Origin: CAZVYJ01 sp964631565
GTDB taxonomy: Bacteria > Planctomycetota > Phycisphaerae > SM23-33
Length of the DNA stretch: 15,587 nucleotides
Direction: 5' to 3'
Assembly (NCBI GenBank): GCA_964631565.1
Contig: CAZVYJ010000060.1
Coordinates: 1 to 15,587 of the forward strand
Shown one piece after another: positions 6,698 to 14,131 of the stretch (within the stretch, counting starts at the first letter, position 1; each line of letters opens with the position of its first letter). A program made the translations under genes and the position numbers. The notes beneath the pieces are model-generated. The model saw nothing but the letters and a program-made list of their open reading frames with translations, was not told the DNA's origin and did no database searches.

Positions 6698-7777
6698 TGC
6701 CATGCCGGCGATACGCAGGCGGGTGTTGGTTTCGGTAAGCCTGCCGCTTTCGAGGCTCCGGTAGGCGGCTATTATCGCCCTGCAGTTGCCTATGGAAACC
6801 TGCACGGTGTTCTTTAGCCCCTTGTAATGGCTGCGGGGCGCCTTTTTCCTGCATCGTGCGATGGCGATTATCAGCGCCAGCTGGATGCGGTGCCCGTGCC
6901 TGGACATTATCTGGGCTACGTCGATATTCGACCGCTCGTCACTGTCCGTGCACGTCCAGCCGCCGCGTTTTTCCAGCAGCGACAGGTTGTCGTACGGGTG
7001 GGAGTGGAAGTCGCCGACGACCTGGCAGTGCGGGTACAGCATCGAGGTGGCCTGGAGTATGGCGTCGAAGCTTTTCTCGTTCGGGGCGACGCCGTTGTAT
7101 CCCGCGTCGGCCGACAGCTGCGGCAGCGAGTGCATGACGGATACATACCGCGTAATGCAGTAGCCGTCGTGGAACCTGCGGTGGTGCATGTCGCGTATCA
7201 TGCCGAGATTTATTCCGTAAACTTCGTAGCCCTTTCTGCAGGACTGGCGTGGCGAGAGATAGCCCTCCAGGACTGACACGAGCATGCCTTCCAGCGACCG
7301 GACGTCCAGCAGCACTTCCATGTCCACGAACTTCTCTTCCATGACGTCGTGCCACTGGAGCTTTTCGTAGGCAATCAGCGGAACCTGTAGGTCAGGGTTC
7401 CAGTTGAGCTGCCTCGCCATGTTGTGGAAATAGTCCCATGCGCGCCTGGACACGCCGTACTTGCGAATGGCCTGGGTTTCGGAAACCTTGTACTTGTAGC
7501 GTGCGCAGATCGCCTCGGGCAGTTGCGAATCGTTCTGAAGATACTGCTGAAGTTCCCGCAGGTGAGTGGGCAGGCCGTGCAGCTCGCCGCTGTCTGCGAG
7601 CTGCTGAAGGTCCGGCGGCACTTCTGTCGTCGCCAGCATCAGCAGGAGGTCTTTCAGGCTCTGCGCCAGCTTTGCCGGCCGGCCTTCGAAGTAGCGATCA
7701 AGGTCGTCGTGAGCTCGCCCCGCAAGTTTTTCAAGTACAGCATATGCCATCAGTCTGCAGCCATATGTATAGCCCAT
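6692..7777 (-). CDS. JAMM/MPN (Mov34)-like metalloprotease-domain protein
   Basis: The 361-residue product has an N-terminal region (about 1-170) that I do not recognise and a C-terminal JAMM-like domain. Visible hallmarks, numbered from the ATG at 7777, are Glu185 in YEVYGINLG (family E..G...G), then VVGDFHSHP with His258 and His260, the HxHP zinc site. A downstream acid is supplied within TDSDERSNID; the best SxxD fit is Ser283-Asp286. The gap from HxHP to SxxD is longer than the usual seven residues because of about 15 extra residues that include Cys and Trp. JAMM enzymes cleave isopeptide or peptide bonds. The substrate here is unknown, and no ubiquitin-like or E1-like gene is nearby. The start is uncertain: TTG 7789 and ATG 7750 are also in frame. 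A structural, non-catalytic MPN role is possible. Confidence 0.6.
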   Translation of the reverse strand: MGYTYGCRLMAYAVLEKLAGRAHDDLDRYFEGRPAKLAQSLKDLLLMLATTEVPPDLQQLADSGELHGLPTHLRELQQYLQNDSQLPEAICARYKYKVSETQAIRKYGVSRRAWDYFHNMARQLNWNPDLQVPLIAYEKLQWHDVMEEKFVDMEVLLDVRSLEGMLVSVLEGYLSPRQSCRKGYEVYGINLGMIRDMHHRRFHDGYCITRYVSVMHSLPQLSADAGYNGVAPNEKSFDAILQATSMLYPHCQVVGDFHSHPYDNLSLLEKRGGWTCTDSDERSNIDVAQIMSRHGHRIQLALIIAIARCRKKAPRSHYKGLKNTVQVSIGNCRAIIAAYRSLESGRLTETNTRLRIAGMAS

Positions 7778-7890
7778 TAAGTTAATCAAACAATTCCGCC
7801 AGCGCCTAGGCAGGATATGTCCGGACGGACATATTTTTTGATGTTCCCCCGATTTTTATGTCCTCTTTTTATATAGCGTCTTTTATATAG

Positions 7891-7914
7891 CCCCCCGTCG
7901 CGAGCGACGGGGGG
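7891..7914. repeat. REP palindrome A1
   Basis: Eleven-base arms CCCCCCGTCGC and GCGACGGGGGG around GA form a near-perfect stem-loop. It is flanked by TATAG on the left and TTAAAT on the right. Confidence 0.9.
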
Positions 7915-7959
7915 TTAAATATTCCCGGAACAGTGGGCGTTTCGTCCGATTTTATATAG

Positions 7960-7983
7960 CCCCCGGTCGCTTGCAACCGGGGG
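7960..7983. repeat. REP palindrome B1
   Basis: CCCCCGGT pairs with ACCGGGGG; the inner GC pairs close a TT loop, with one C-A mismatch in the stem. It has the same flanks as palindrome A1. Confidence 0.88.
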
Positions 7984-8005
7984 TTAAATCGCGTCTTTTA
8001 TATAG

Positions 8006-8029
8006 CCCCCCGTCGCGAGCGACGGGGGG
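8006..8029. repeat. REP palindrome A2
   Basis: Identical to A1, 115 bases downstream of it, within the second tandem unit. Confidence 0.9.
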
Positions 8030-8074
8030 TTAAATATTCCCGGAACAGTGGGCGTTTCGTCCGATTTTATATAG

Positions 8075-8098
8075 CCCCCGGTCGCTTGCAACCGGGGG
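8075..8098. repeat. REP palindrome B2
   Basis: Identical to B1, 115 bases downstream of it, including the single stem mismatch. Confidence 0.88.
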
Positions 8099-8153
8099 TT
8101 AAATATTCCCGGAAAGCGGAGCGTTTCGCACGTTTTACATATACGCCCAGAAA

Positions 8154-8639
8154 TCACAAAGAAACAATGAAGTCCCAAGGATTTGCCGGCAGGCCGTCCT
8201 GCAGATTGTGTTCTTGTGTATATTTTGCCCGCTGTAGAAAACTTTTCCGGTCGAAACAGAACCGTTTATCATATCCTTTGGCCCATATTGCCCTTCTATA
8301 CCCCAGTCCACGGCGGGTCTTGTCTTTTATTGCCTTGACGACTTCCGGCAGCGCAATGTCAAGTGGGCCTGTCAGCAAATGGACGTGCCATGCCGAGACG
8401 GACAGGGCGTAAACTGTTCCGCCGAGTTCCATTACCACCTGACCTATAAGTTTCCCTGCAGCAAATCGTTGTGAGCGTGGAAAGACGAAAGGATGGTGTT
8501 TCAGGCGTGCCTTGTCGGTGTTTTCGAGAACAGGATTAGGCGGCATGACGATGCCTTTATCCACCCATCGCCTGGCGTCTCCGCGCAGCCACTTGCCGTA
8601 GGTTGTCATGGTGAGGAATATTCCGACGGTTCGCGACAT
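8154..8639 (-). CDS. REP-associated tyrosine transposase (RAYT, IS200-like Y1 HUH)
   Basis: The 161-residue product has the IS200/Y1-transposase-like fold signatures. It starts FLTMTTYGKWLRGDARRWVD, a form common in one RAYT-like subgroup. The HUH metal motif is AWHVHLLTG (His85 and His87), and the candidate nucleophile is Tyr140 in RAKYTQEHN, preceded by the family stretch IWAKGYDKRF. All catalytic elements are present, so the enzyme looks intact. RAYTs bind and cleave single-stranded REP hairpins next to a short guide sequence. Here seven palindromes flank the gene on both sides, which makes the assignment strong. The ATG at 8639 is preferred over GTG 8642 because GGGGA lies about seven bases upstream. 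No terminal inverted repeats or second transposase gene frame it, so it is a domesticated-type single-copy RAYT locus rather than a simple insertion sequence. Confidence 0.9.
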   Translation of the reverse strand: MSRTVGIFLTMTTYGKWLRGDARRWVDKGIVMPPNPVLENTDKARLKHHPFVFPRSQRFAAGKLIGQVVMELGGTVYALSVSAWHVHLLTGPLDIALPEVVKAIKDKTRRGLGYRRAIWAKGYDKRFCFDRKSFLQRAKYTQEHNLQDGLPANPWDFIVSL

Positions 8640-8672
8640 CACATTTCCCCTTTTATGTGATTTTTTATATAG

Positions 8673-8696
8673 CCCCCCGTCGCTCGCGACGGGGGG
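8673..8696. repeat. REP palindrome A3 (inverted core)
   Basis: CCCCCCGTCGC and GCGACGGGGGG around TC: the exact reverse complement of A1 and A2. Here the flanks also pair (TATATAG with CTATATA), extending the stem to 18 bp over 8666-8703. It lies just upstream of the RAYT start. Confidence 0.9.
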
Positions 8697-8742
8697 CTAT
8701 ATATTCCCGGAACAGTGGGCGTTTCGTCCGATTTTTATATAG

Positions 8743-8766
8743 CCCCCGGTTGCAAGCAACCGGGGG
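8743..8766. repeat. REP palindrome B3 (inverted core)
   Basis: CCCCCGGTTGC and GCAACCGGGGG around AA form a perfect 11-bp stem. It equals the reverse complement of B1 except for one base, and that change removes the B1 mismatch. Confidence 0.9.
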
Positions 8767-8788
8767 TTAAATCGCGTCTTTTATATAG

Positions 8789-8812
8789 CCCCCGGTTGCA
8801 AGCAACCGGGGG
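8789..8812. repeat. REP palindrome B4 (inverted core)
   Basis: Identical to B3 and 46 bases further on. The short linker TTAAATCGCGTCTTTTATAT matches the junction between the two tandem units of the left block. Confidence 0.9.
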
Positions 8813-8856
8813 TTAAATATTCCCGGAGGACAAGAACGTTTCGGACCGGTTTCCAA

Positions 8857-8874
8857 GTCCCATTACTTTGGGAC
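8857..8874 (-). terminator. Short hairpin after the aminotransferase stop
   Basis: GTCCCA (8857-8862) and TGGGAC (8869-8874) enclose six bases, seven bases past the TAA stop on the minus strand. The U-run is missing, so it is only a weak terminator candidate. Confidence 0.35.
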
Positions 8875-8880
8875 GAATCT

Positions 8881-10131
8881 TTATTTTTTGCCCTTTTTCT
8901 GGGCGAGCTTGGTGGCGGATGGGGCTTTTATGCCCTTATTCAGGGCGCCGTCAAGCTGCCGGATCGCCTGCTTCATGCGCATCTCGTTTTCGACCAGTGC
9001 GATACGGACGTACCCTTCGCCGTTCTCGCCGAAAGCCCGGCCCGGCGAAAGGGCGACCTCGGCCTCGTCCATCATCCGCAGGGAGAAATCTATAGTTCCC
9101 TGCCCGGCGAGGTGCTCGTCGGAAACCTTCGCCCACACGAACATGCTCGCCCGCGGGCTGTCAACCTGCCAGCCGAGCTTGCGAAGCCCGTCTACCAGCA
9201 CGTCGCGGCGGGCCTGGTAGACCTTGGCCTGCTCGGCTACGAAATCTTCGCAGTGCCGCATGGCGATTATGCTGGCTACCTGTATCGGCGTGAAGATGCC
9301 GTAGTCGTAGTAGCCCTTTATCGTGGCCAGGGCGCGGATCATCTCGGAATTGCCGACGCAGAAGCCGATTCGCCAGCCGGCCATATTGTAGGGCTTGGAC
9401 ATCGTGACGAATTCGACGCCGATGTCCTTGGCGCCTTTGGCCTGCATGAACGACGGCGCCTTGTAGCCGTCGAAGCATGTCCGCCAGTACGCGAAATCGT
9501 GGATTACCATGATTCCGGTCCGCCGGGCGAGATCGACCACCGCTTCGAAGAAGCTCACGTCATCCACGGTCATGGCGGTCGGGTTGTGCGGATAGTTCAG
9601 TATCAGCAGTTTCGGCCGGGGGTAAAGATGCTCGGCGACGTATGTGACCCGCTCGAGGAACTTTTCGTCGTTGCCCATCGGAACGTTTATCACGTTTCCG
9701 CCGGCCAGCGCGACCGCGTAGACATGAATCGGGAAATACGGGTCGCCTACGATGGCCGTATCGCCCGCGCCCATGAGCGCCAGGCACATGTGCGAGAAAC
9801 CTTCCTTCGAGCCGATAATCGCGATTACTTCCTTCTCCGGGTCCAGCTGGACGCCGTAGACCTTCTCGTAAAGCTGTGCGCAATCGCGGCGGAGGTTGAA
9901 CACCCCGGCCGATGCACTGTAGCGGTGATTGCGCGGGTCCATCGCAGCTTCGCAGAGCTTGTTTACGACCTCGGCCGGCGGCGGATCAAGCGGATTGCCC
10001 ATACCGAGGTCGATTATGTCAACGCCCTCTACGCGCTTGGCGTGACGGAGCGCATTGAGCCTGCCGAACAGATAGGGCGGCAGGCGCCTGATGCGCGGCG
10101 AAACATCTATGTTCCAGTCGTTCTGGCTCAC
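8881..10131 (-). CDS. alaC: Class I/II PLP aminotransferase, AlaC-like
   Basis: This 416-residue cytosolic PLP enzyme belongs to fold type I. It shows LGMGNPLDPPP at 42-52, NYPHNPTA at 179-186 (Asn183 contacts PLP), Asp212 in VIHDFAYW, the Schiff-base lysine Lys246 in MSKPYNMAGWRIGF, and a C-terminal YVRIALVENE arginine that binds the substrate carboxylate. The combination SKPYNMAGWR and HDFAYW is closest to the AlaC/YfdZ group, which makes alanine from pyruvate and glutamate. Related enzymes in other bacteria act as LL-diaminopimelate or aspartate aminotransferases, so the exact substrate is open. The tail KKGKK is basic and low in complexity. The GTG start at 10131 overlaps the upstream foldase stop as GTGA, with AGGA about ten bases before it, so the two genes are translationally coupled. 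Confidence 0.85.
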   Translation of the reverse strand: MSQNDWNIDVSPRIRRLPPYLFGRLNALRHAKRVEGVDIIDLGMGNPLDPPPAEVVNKLCEAAMDPRNHRYSASAGVFNLRRDCAQLYEKVYGVQLDPEKEVIAIIGSKEGFSHMCLALMGAGDTAIVGDPYFPIHVYAVALAGGNVINVPMGNDEKFLERVTYVAEHLYPRPKLLILNYPHNPTAMTVDDVSFFEAVVDLARRTGIMVIHDFAYWRTCFDGYKAPSFMQAKGAKDIGVEFVTMSKPYNMAGWRIGFCVGNSEMIRALATIKGYYDYGIFTPIQVASIIAMRHCEDFVAEQAKVYQARRDVLVDGLRKLGWQVDSPRASMFVWAKVSDEHLAGQGTIDFSLRMMDEAEVALSPGRAFGENGEGYVRIALVENEMRMKQAIRQLDGALNKGIKAPSATKLAQKKGKK

Positions 10132-11114
10132 TCTTGCGGTTCCTGGCTGCTGTCCGTCTCGTCATTCATCGCCTTGAGAGCAGGATTGACGTAACGGATT
10201 TTGCCTTCGGTCTGCGCATTGCGGACAAGGTCCATCATTATCTGCGACTGGAGCCGGTTCACTTCCGCGGCGGTAAGTTCCTTGACCAGTTCGTCCTTGA
10301 CATCATCGAGTTTCACGTTTTCCGGTTCGACTATCTTGTCGAGCTTGATAATGTGGAAGCTCTCGCCGGCCTGCACCGGGTCGGATATCTGTCCTTCCTT
10401 CATGGCGACGACGACTTTCTGTATTGCGGCGCCTTCCGGAGAATCCGGTGCCTTGTCGGTCATCGGGGGCAGTGCGCCGCCGTCCTGTGCGGTCGGGGCG
10501 ATTGAATGCTCCTGGGCCAGTTTGTCGAAGTCGCCGCCGTTGTTCAGCAGCTCGAGAATTTCCTGGGCCTTGTCAAGCGTGCCGACCTCGATATGCCGCG
10601 CCATGTACTTCCGCCCGTATTTCCGGGCGAAGGCTTCGTTGAGCATTTCGTCGGAAATAGTGACGCGCTTTTCCGCCAGTTTTCGCAGCATGGCCGTGCG
10701 GCGCATCGTCATATCCCACTGGTCGTCGGTTACGCGGTACTGGGCCTTTATGAACTGAATGTATCTTTCGCGCTCTTCCGGCCCGGGCTTGCTGCCGGTC
10801 ATCTGTTCGAGCATAAGGTCGGTTTCGGTCTCCACGTCGGTGTCGGTCACGGTGATGCTTTCAGTGGCGGCGGCCTGGCGGACCAGCTCGTTGGCGACCA
10901 GCATGCGGGAGTAGCCCAGCCCCTGGCTGCGGACGAGCATTCCGTAGAGTTCGTCCATGTAAATGGGCGTTTCGCCGACGTACGCCATGACTTCTTTGTC
11001 CGCCGGGGCCTTATTGGCCGTCTGGTCGATCGGCGCGGCCTGCTGTGTTTCCATCTTCTGTTCCTCGCAGCCGAACACGACCAGCGCCAGGAGAATCAAT
11101 AATGCGTTGCGCAT
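10128..11114 (-). CDS. PpiC/SurA-type peptidyl-prolyl isomerase lipoprotein
   Basis: The 328-residue product has a lipoprotein signal peptide with lipobox VFGC (Cys16), so it should be anchored outside the inner membrane. Residues about 45-165 form a helical, SurA N-terminal-like region starting VMAYVGETPIYMDELYG. Residues about 168-262 form a parvulin (PpiC) domain: MARHIEV, GGDFDKLAQEHS, DGGALPPM, then VAMKEGQISDPV and FHIIKLDKI. A helical C-terminus follows. It should help fold exported proteins. The ATG start has AGAAAGG about six bases upstream. It is the first gene of a pair with the aminotransferase, whose start it overlaps; this looks like a chance operon pairing rather than a pathway. 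Confidence 0.88.
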   Translation of the reverse strand: MRNALLILLALVVFGCEEQKMETQQAAPIDQTANKAPADKEVMAYVGETPIYMDELYGMLVRSQGLGYSRMLVANELVRQAAATESITVTDTDVETETDLMLEQMTGSKPGPEERERYIQFIKAQYRVTDDQWDMTMRRTAMLRKLAEKRVTISDEMLNEAFARKYGRKYMARHIEVGTLDKAQEILELLNNGGDFDKLAQEHSIAPTAQDGGALPPMTDKAPDSPEGAAIQKVVVAMKEGQISDPVQAGESFHIIKLDKIVEPENVKLDDVKDELVKELTAAEVNRLQSQIMMDLVRNAQTEGKIRYVNPALKAMNDETDSSQEPQE

Positions 11115-11246
11115 GATAAACCTTTCTTAAATTGTTTCTTTGGTAACAGACAATACTGCACGAACGTAGATTATCGTCCGCCGCGGCGAGAGTCAATCTG
11201 TCCGGGATTCCGGCTGGACATAGTTTTCTTGCACGGAGGGCGTAAC

Positions 11247-11266
11247 AACGTTATTGGTTTAACGTT
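11247..11266 (+). promoter_or_regulatory. Paired AACGTT boxes upstream of the nucleotidyltransferase gene
   Basis: Two AACGTT hexamers (11247-11252 and 11261-11266) are spaced by eight bases, 30 bp before the start codon. Each is itself a palindrome, so the pair is both a direct and an inverted repeat, as expected for a dimeric regulator. No regulator is identified. Confidence 0.25.
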
Positions 11267-11295
11267 CAAAATAGAAAAGAGGGCGGTGAAATTTC

Positions 11296-12108
11296 ATGAA
11301 TCCTGACAAGGCGGTCATTCTGGCCAGAGGGCTTGGCAAGCGGATGCGGGAACAGGGCGGGCGTTCGAACCTGACGGCCGAGCAGGCCGCCATCGCCGAT
11401 AACGGCGTAAAAGCGATGATTCCCATCGACCGCCCGTTCCTGGATTACGTTCTCAGCGAACTGGCGGAAACGGGATATCGACGGGTCGGCATTGTAATCG
11501 GCCCGGAGCACGATTGTATTCGCCGGCATTACGAACAGTGCCCGCCTCAGATAATCAGCATCGACTACGCCGTGCAGGTCGAGCCGCTGGGAACCGCCGA
11601 CGCCGTGCTGGCCGCCGAGGCCTTCGCAGCCGGCGACGAATTTCTGGTAATCAACTCCGATAATTATTATCCGCCGCAGGCGCTGGAGGCCATGGCGCGT
11701 CTCGGCTCGCCCGGACTGGCCGGTTTCGAGCGCGACGCCATGCTCGCCGGCGGAAATATTCCGCCGCAGCGCGTCGCGAAGTTCGCCGTGATACGCACCG
11801 ATGCGGCAGGCTGTCTCAGCATGATAGTGGAAAAGCCCGCGCCGGCAGTGTTGGCGGCCATGCCGGCGCCGGTGCGCATCAGCATGAACTGCTGGCGGTT
11901 CGGCCCGAAAATATTCGAGGCGTGCCGGAAAATTTCGCCCTCGCCGCGCGGCGAGATGGAGCTGACCGACGCCGTGAGATACGCAATTGAACATCTCGGC
12001 GAGCGGTTCCGCGTGGCCTCGATTGCGGCGCCGGTCCTGGACATGACCAGCCGGGCCGACATAGCGGCGGTGGCTGAAAAACTTGCCGGCATCAGGGTGC
12101 GATATTGA
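11296..12108 (+). CDS. Sugar-1-phosphate nucleotidyltransferase
   Basis: The 270-residue product belongs to the NTP-transferase (GT-A-like) family that joins a sugar-1-phosphate to a nucleoside triphosphate. It shows AVILARGLGKRM at 6-17 (the phosphate-binding signature, with Arg in place of the usual Ala or Gly), Lys39 in GVKAMIPI, the metal-binding INSDNYY at 119-125, EKP at 179-181, and GEMELTDAV at 219-227, which normally contacts the sugar. The sugar and nucleotide cannot be told from sequence. GGTGA lies seven bases before the ATG. The next gene, a galactokinase-family kinase, begins three bases after the stop and could supply the sugar-1-phosphate, so the two likely form a salvage pathway. 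Confidence 0.85.
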   Translation: MNPDKAVILARGLGKRMREQGGRSNLTAEQAAIADNGVKAMIPIDRPFLDYVLSELAETGYRRVGIVIGPEHDCIRRHYEQCPPQIISIDYAVQVEPLGTADAVLAAEAFAAGDEFLVINSDNYYPPQALEAMARLGSPGLAGFERDAMLAGGNIPPQRVAKFAVIRTDAAGCLSMIVEKPAPAVLAAMPAPVRISMNCWRFGPKIFEACRKISPSPRGEMELTDAVRYAIEHLGERFRVASIAAPVLDMTSRADIAAVAEKLAGIRVRY

Positions 12109-12110
12109 GC

Positions 12111-13481
12111 ATGACCGACATTGCCGGACTTATTGACGAAAAGACAGTGGCGGGGCGTCTGGAATCGGCCGGCCTGAGCGCCGCAGCCGCTGCGGACAAG
12201 GCTGACCTGTTCGCACGATGCGCGAAATCCCTGCTGGGCGATGAGCGGGGCGGCGACGGCTGTGCGTTTTTCGTGCCGGGCCGCGTCGAGGTGCTCGGCA
12301 AGCATACCGACTACGCCGGCGGGTGCAGCCTGACCGCCGCTGCCGAGAAGGGCTTCTGCATTGTCGCCTCCGCGAGCGATGACCAGGCCGTCAGCATCAC
12401 CGACGCCAATACGGGCGAATCGGTCACGCTGTCCATCCTGGGCGGCCTGTCGCCGCGAATGGGGCACTGGAGCAACTACCCGGCGACTGTTGTCTCGCGG
12501 CTGGCGGCGAACTTTCCGGGCCTGCTGCGCGGCGTGAACATCGCGTTCGCCAGCGACCTGCCGCGAGCTTCCGGCATGAGCAGCTCAAGCGCGTTCGTGA
12601 CAGGCAGCTTCCTGGCGATATCGGCCGTAAATGAACTAGACAAGGCCGAGCAGTACAAACGCGAGATTCGCGGCCCCGAATCGCTCGCGGCCTACATCGC
12701 CGCAGTCGAGAACGGCAGCAGCTTCGGGGCGCTTGCGGGCAAGCGCGGCGTCGGGACTCGCGGCGGCAGCGAGGACCACACGGCGATTCTGTGCAGCAGG
12801 CCGGGCGAACTCGGCCTGTATTCGTACTGCCCCGTAAGGCGGGAAAATTCGTTCGCGATGCCGGAAGGCCTCTGCTTCGTCATCGCATCCAGCGGCGTGG
12901 CGGCCGAGAAAACCGGCGACGCACTGGAAAAGTATAATCGCGCCGCCCGGCTTGCGGCCGAGGCGGTGAGGTTGTGGAATTCCGCCACGGGCAGGCGCGA
13001 CCCGCACCTTGCCGCCGCCATCGCAAGCGGCGACGACGCAGTCGCCCGCATTCGCGACGTGCTGCGATACGCGGTGGCCTCCGATTACCGCTTCGCCGAC
13101 ATCACTGCGAGGTTCGAGCATTTTCTGGCTGAAAACTTTAATATCATCCCGGCAGCATGCGGCGCGCTCCAGAACGGCGACGTGGCCGAGTTCGGCCGGC
13201 AGGTCGATATGTCGCAGCAGTACGCAGAGCAGCTGCTCGGCAACCAGATTCCGGCGACTTCGTTCCTCGCCGCGTCGGCCCGCGAGCTTGGAGCCGCGGC
13301 TGCGTCGGCATTCGGCGCGGGTTTCGGCGGGTCGGTGTGGGCGATGTCGCCGGCCAATGCGGCAGAGAAGTTCTGCCGCAACTGGCGGAAGAAATACGCC
13401 GCCGCGTTCCCGGCCGAGGCGGAAAAGGCTGAGTTTTTCGCCACCGCAGCCGGCCCCGCAGCCTTTGAAATTCAGTCCTGA
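12111..13481 (+). CDS. Galactokinase-family GHMP sugar kinase
   Basis: This 456-residue GHMP kinase has all three family motifs. Motif 1 is GRVEVLGKHTDYAGG at 57-71 (galactokinase signature GR.N..GEHTDY, here with Lys for Glu). Motif 2 is LPRASGMSSSSAF at 150-162, which binds ATP phosphates. Motif 3 is GAGFGGSVWAM at 402-412. GTRGGSEDHTAIL places the catalytic-base Asp at 222. GHMP kinases of this branch phosphorylate C1 of galactose or related sugars (arabinose, uronic acids). The Lys substitution next to the sugar site argues against plain galactose, but the substrate is open. ATG 12111 is preferred; a TTG at 12105 would overlap the preceding stop. Coupling to the nucleotidyltransferase supports a kinase-then-pyrophosphorylase salvage route. 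Confidence 0.88.
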   Translation: MTDIAGLIDEKTVAGRLESAGLSAAAAADKADLFARCAKSLLGDERGGDGCAFFVPGRVEVLGKHTDYAGGCSLTAAAEKGFCIVASASDDQAVSITDANTGESVTLSILGGLSPRMGHWSNYPATVVSRLAANFPGLLRGVNIAFASDLPRASGMSSSSAFVTGSFLAISAVNELDKAEQYKREIRGPESLAAYIAAVENGSSFGALAGKRGVGTRGGSEDHTAILCSRPGELGLYSYCPVRRENSFAMPEGLCFVIASSGVAAEKTGDALEKYNRAARLAAEAVRLWNSATGRRDPHLAAAIASGDDAVARIRDVLRYAVASDYRFADITARFEHFLAENFNIIPAACGALQNGDVAEFGRQVDMSQQYAEQLLGNQIPATSFLAASARELGAAAASAFGAGFGGSVWAMSPANAAEKFCRNWRKKYAAAFPAEAEKAEFFATAAGPAAFEIQS

Positions 13482-13492
13482 AAGGAGATTTT

Positions 13493-14068
13493 ATGAAGAG
13501 AGCGTTATTTTTAATGACATTCGTATGCCTGTTTTGCCTGTTTTCGCCCGGCTGCAGCGGGAAGGATTCCAACGAAGCCGAATCGCTGCCGACCGGTCCG
13601 GGCGAAGAAGTTGTGTTCAGCAAGGACCTGAGTATACCGCTTTGGCCGCAGTCCGTGATTCCATACGGGGCCGGCACGGATATAACGCTTTCAGGTCTGG
13701 AAAACGGGTCGGTCAAGTTCACCAGAAGGTCGGACCGGAAGTTTGAGCTGGTCGTCTGCTATCGCACGGAAAACCATCTGCTCATCACGGTGTACGGCGA
13801 AGAGCGGCGTCATATTTTTGTAGCGCCTCCGGGCCAGAACGGCAACGTCGCCTTCACGTTGAGCGGATACAAGCTGAGCGACGACAAGAGCGGAACAATC
13901 AGGTTCAGTTTTCCGAATACGATGTACGGCATGTACGACGTCGCCGGCGATTCCGCAAAGGTCTACGCGTTCTGCATTCCCGTCGAGAACGACGACAGGG
14001 AAGTTTCCCAAACCCCCGAGCCGTTCCAGGCGATTTCAAACGTTGTTGAAGTTGAAATGAAACTATAA
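13493..14068 (+). CDS. Small lipoprotein of unknown function
   Basis: The 191-residue product has a clear lipoprotein signal peptide (MKRALFLMTFVCLF) ending in the lipobox SPGC, with Cys21 as the lipidation site. The mature part is mostly beta-like, with alternating hydrophobic residues such as KFELVVCYR and HLLITVYG, and no catalytic motif. I do not recognise a family. Translation initiation is well supported: AAAGGAG sits five bases before the ATG. It is 11 bp after the GHMP kinase and so is probably in the same transcript. Any role in sugar use at the envelope is inferred from position only. Confidence 0.75.
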   Translation: MKRALFLMTFVCLFCLFSPGCSGKDSNEAESLPTGPGEEVVFSKDLSIPLWPQSVIPYGAGTDITLSGLENGSVKFTRRSDRKFELVVCYRTENHLLITVYGEERRHIFVAPPGQNGNVAFTLSGYKLSDDKSGTIRFSFPNTMYGMYDVAGDSAKVYAFCIPVENDDREVSQTPEPFQAISNVVEVEMKL

Positions 14069-14131
14069 TGGAATTTATGCCGATAAAAAGCGTGTTGGCG
14101 TGGCTGTAAGTCTGCATGGAGAATGCGACTG

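Larger units (their letters stand above)
7876..8104. repeat. Left REP block: two tandem copies of a 115-bp unit
   Basis: 7876-7989 and 7991-8104 are identical 114-base copies with a period of 115. Each unit holds two 24-nt GC palindromes (type A then type B), each preceded by TTTTATATAG or ATTTTATATAG and followed by TTAAAT. The spacer inside the unit begins ATTCCCGGAACAGTGGGCG. A diverged spacer copy (ATTCCCGGAA, then GCGTTTCG) follows at about 8103-8130 up to the RAYT stop. The gene-free interval 7778-8153 consists mostly of this block; only 7790-7860 shows nothing recognisable. This matches a BIME/REP arrangement beside a RAYT gene. Confidence 0.9.

Noticed and set aside
7876..8104. CRISPR array
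   Set aside because: Palindromic repeats with intervening segments look superficially similar, but the spacers are themselves repeated, the two palindrome types alternate and no cas gene is present.
7984..8178. Minus-strand reading frame across the left REP block
   Set aside because: It merely translates the repeat units, giving an internally repeated peptide (GIFNP..., TGGYIK), and has no independent support.
9112..10194. Plus-strand reading frame of 360 codons opposite the aminotransferase
   Set aside because: The minus-strand gene has all the PLP-enzyme motifs; this frame has none.
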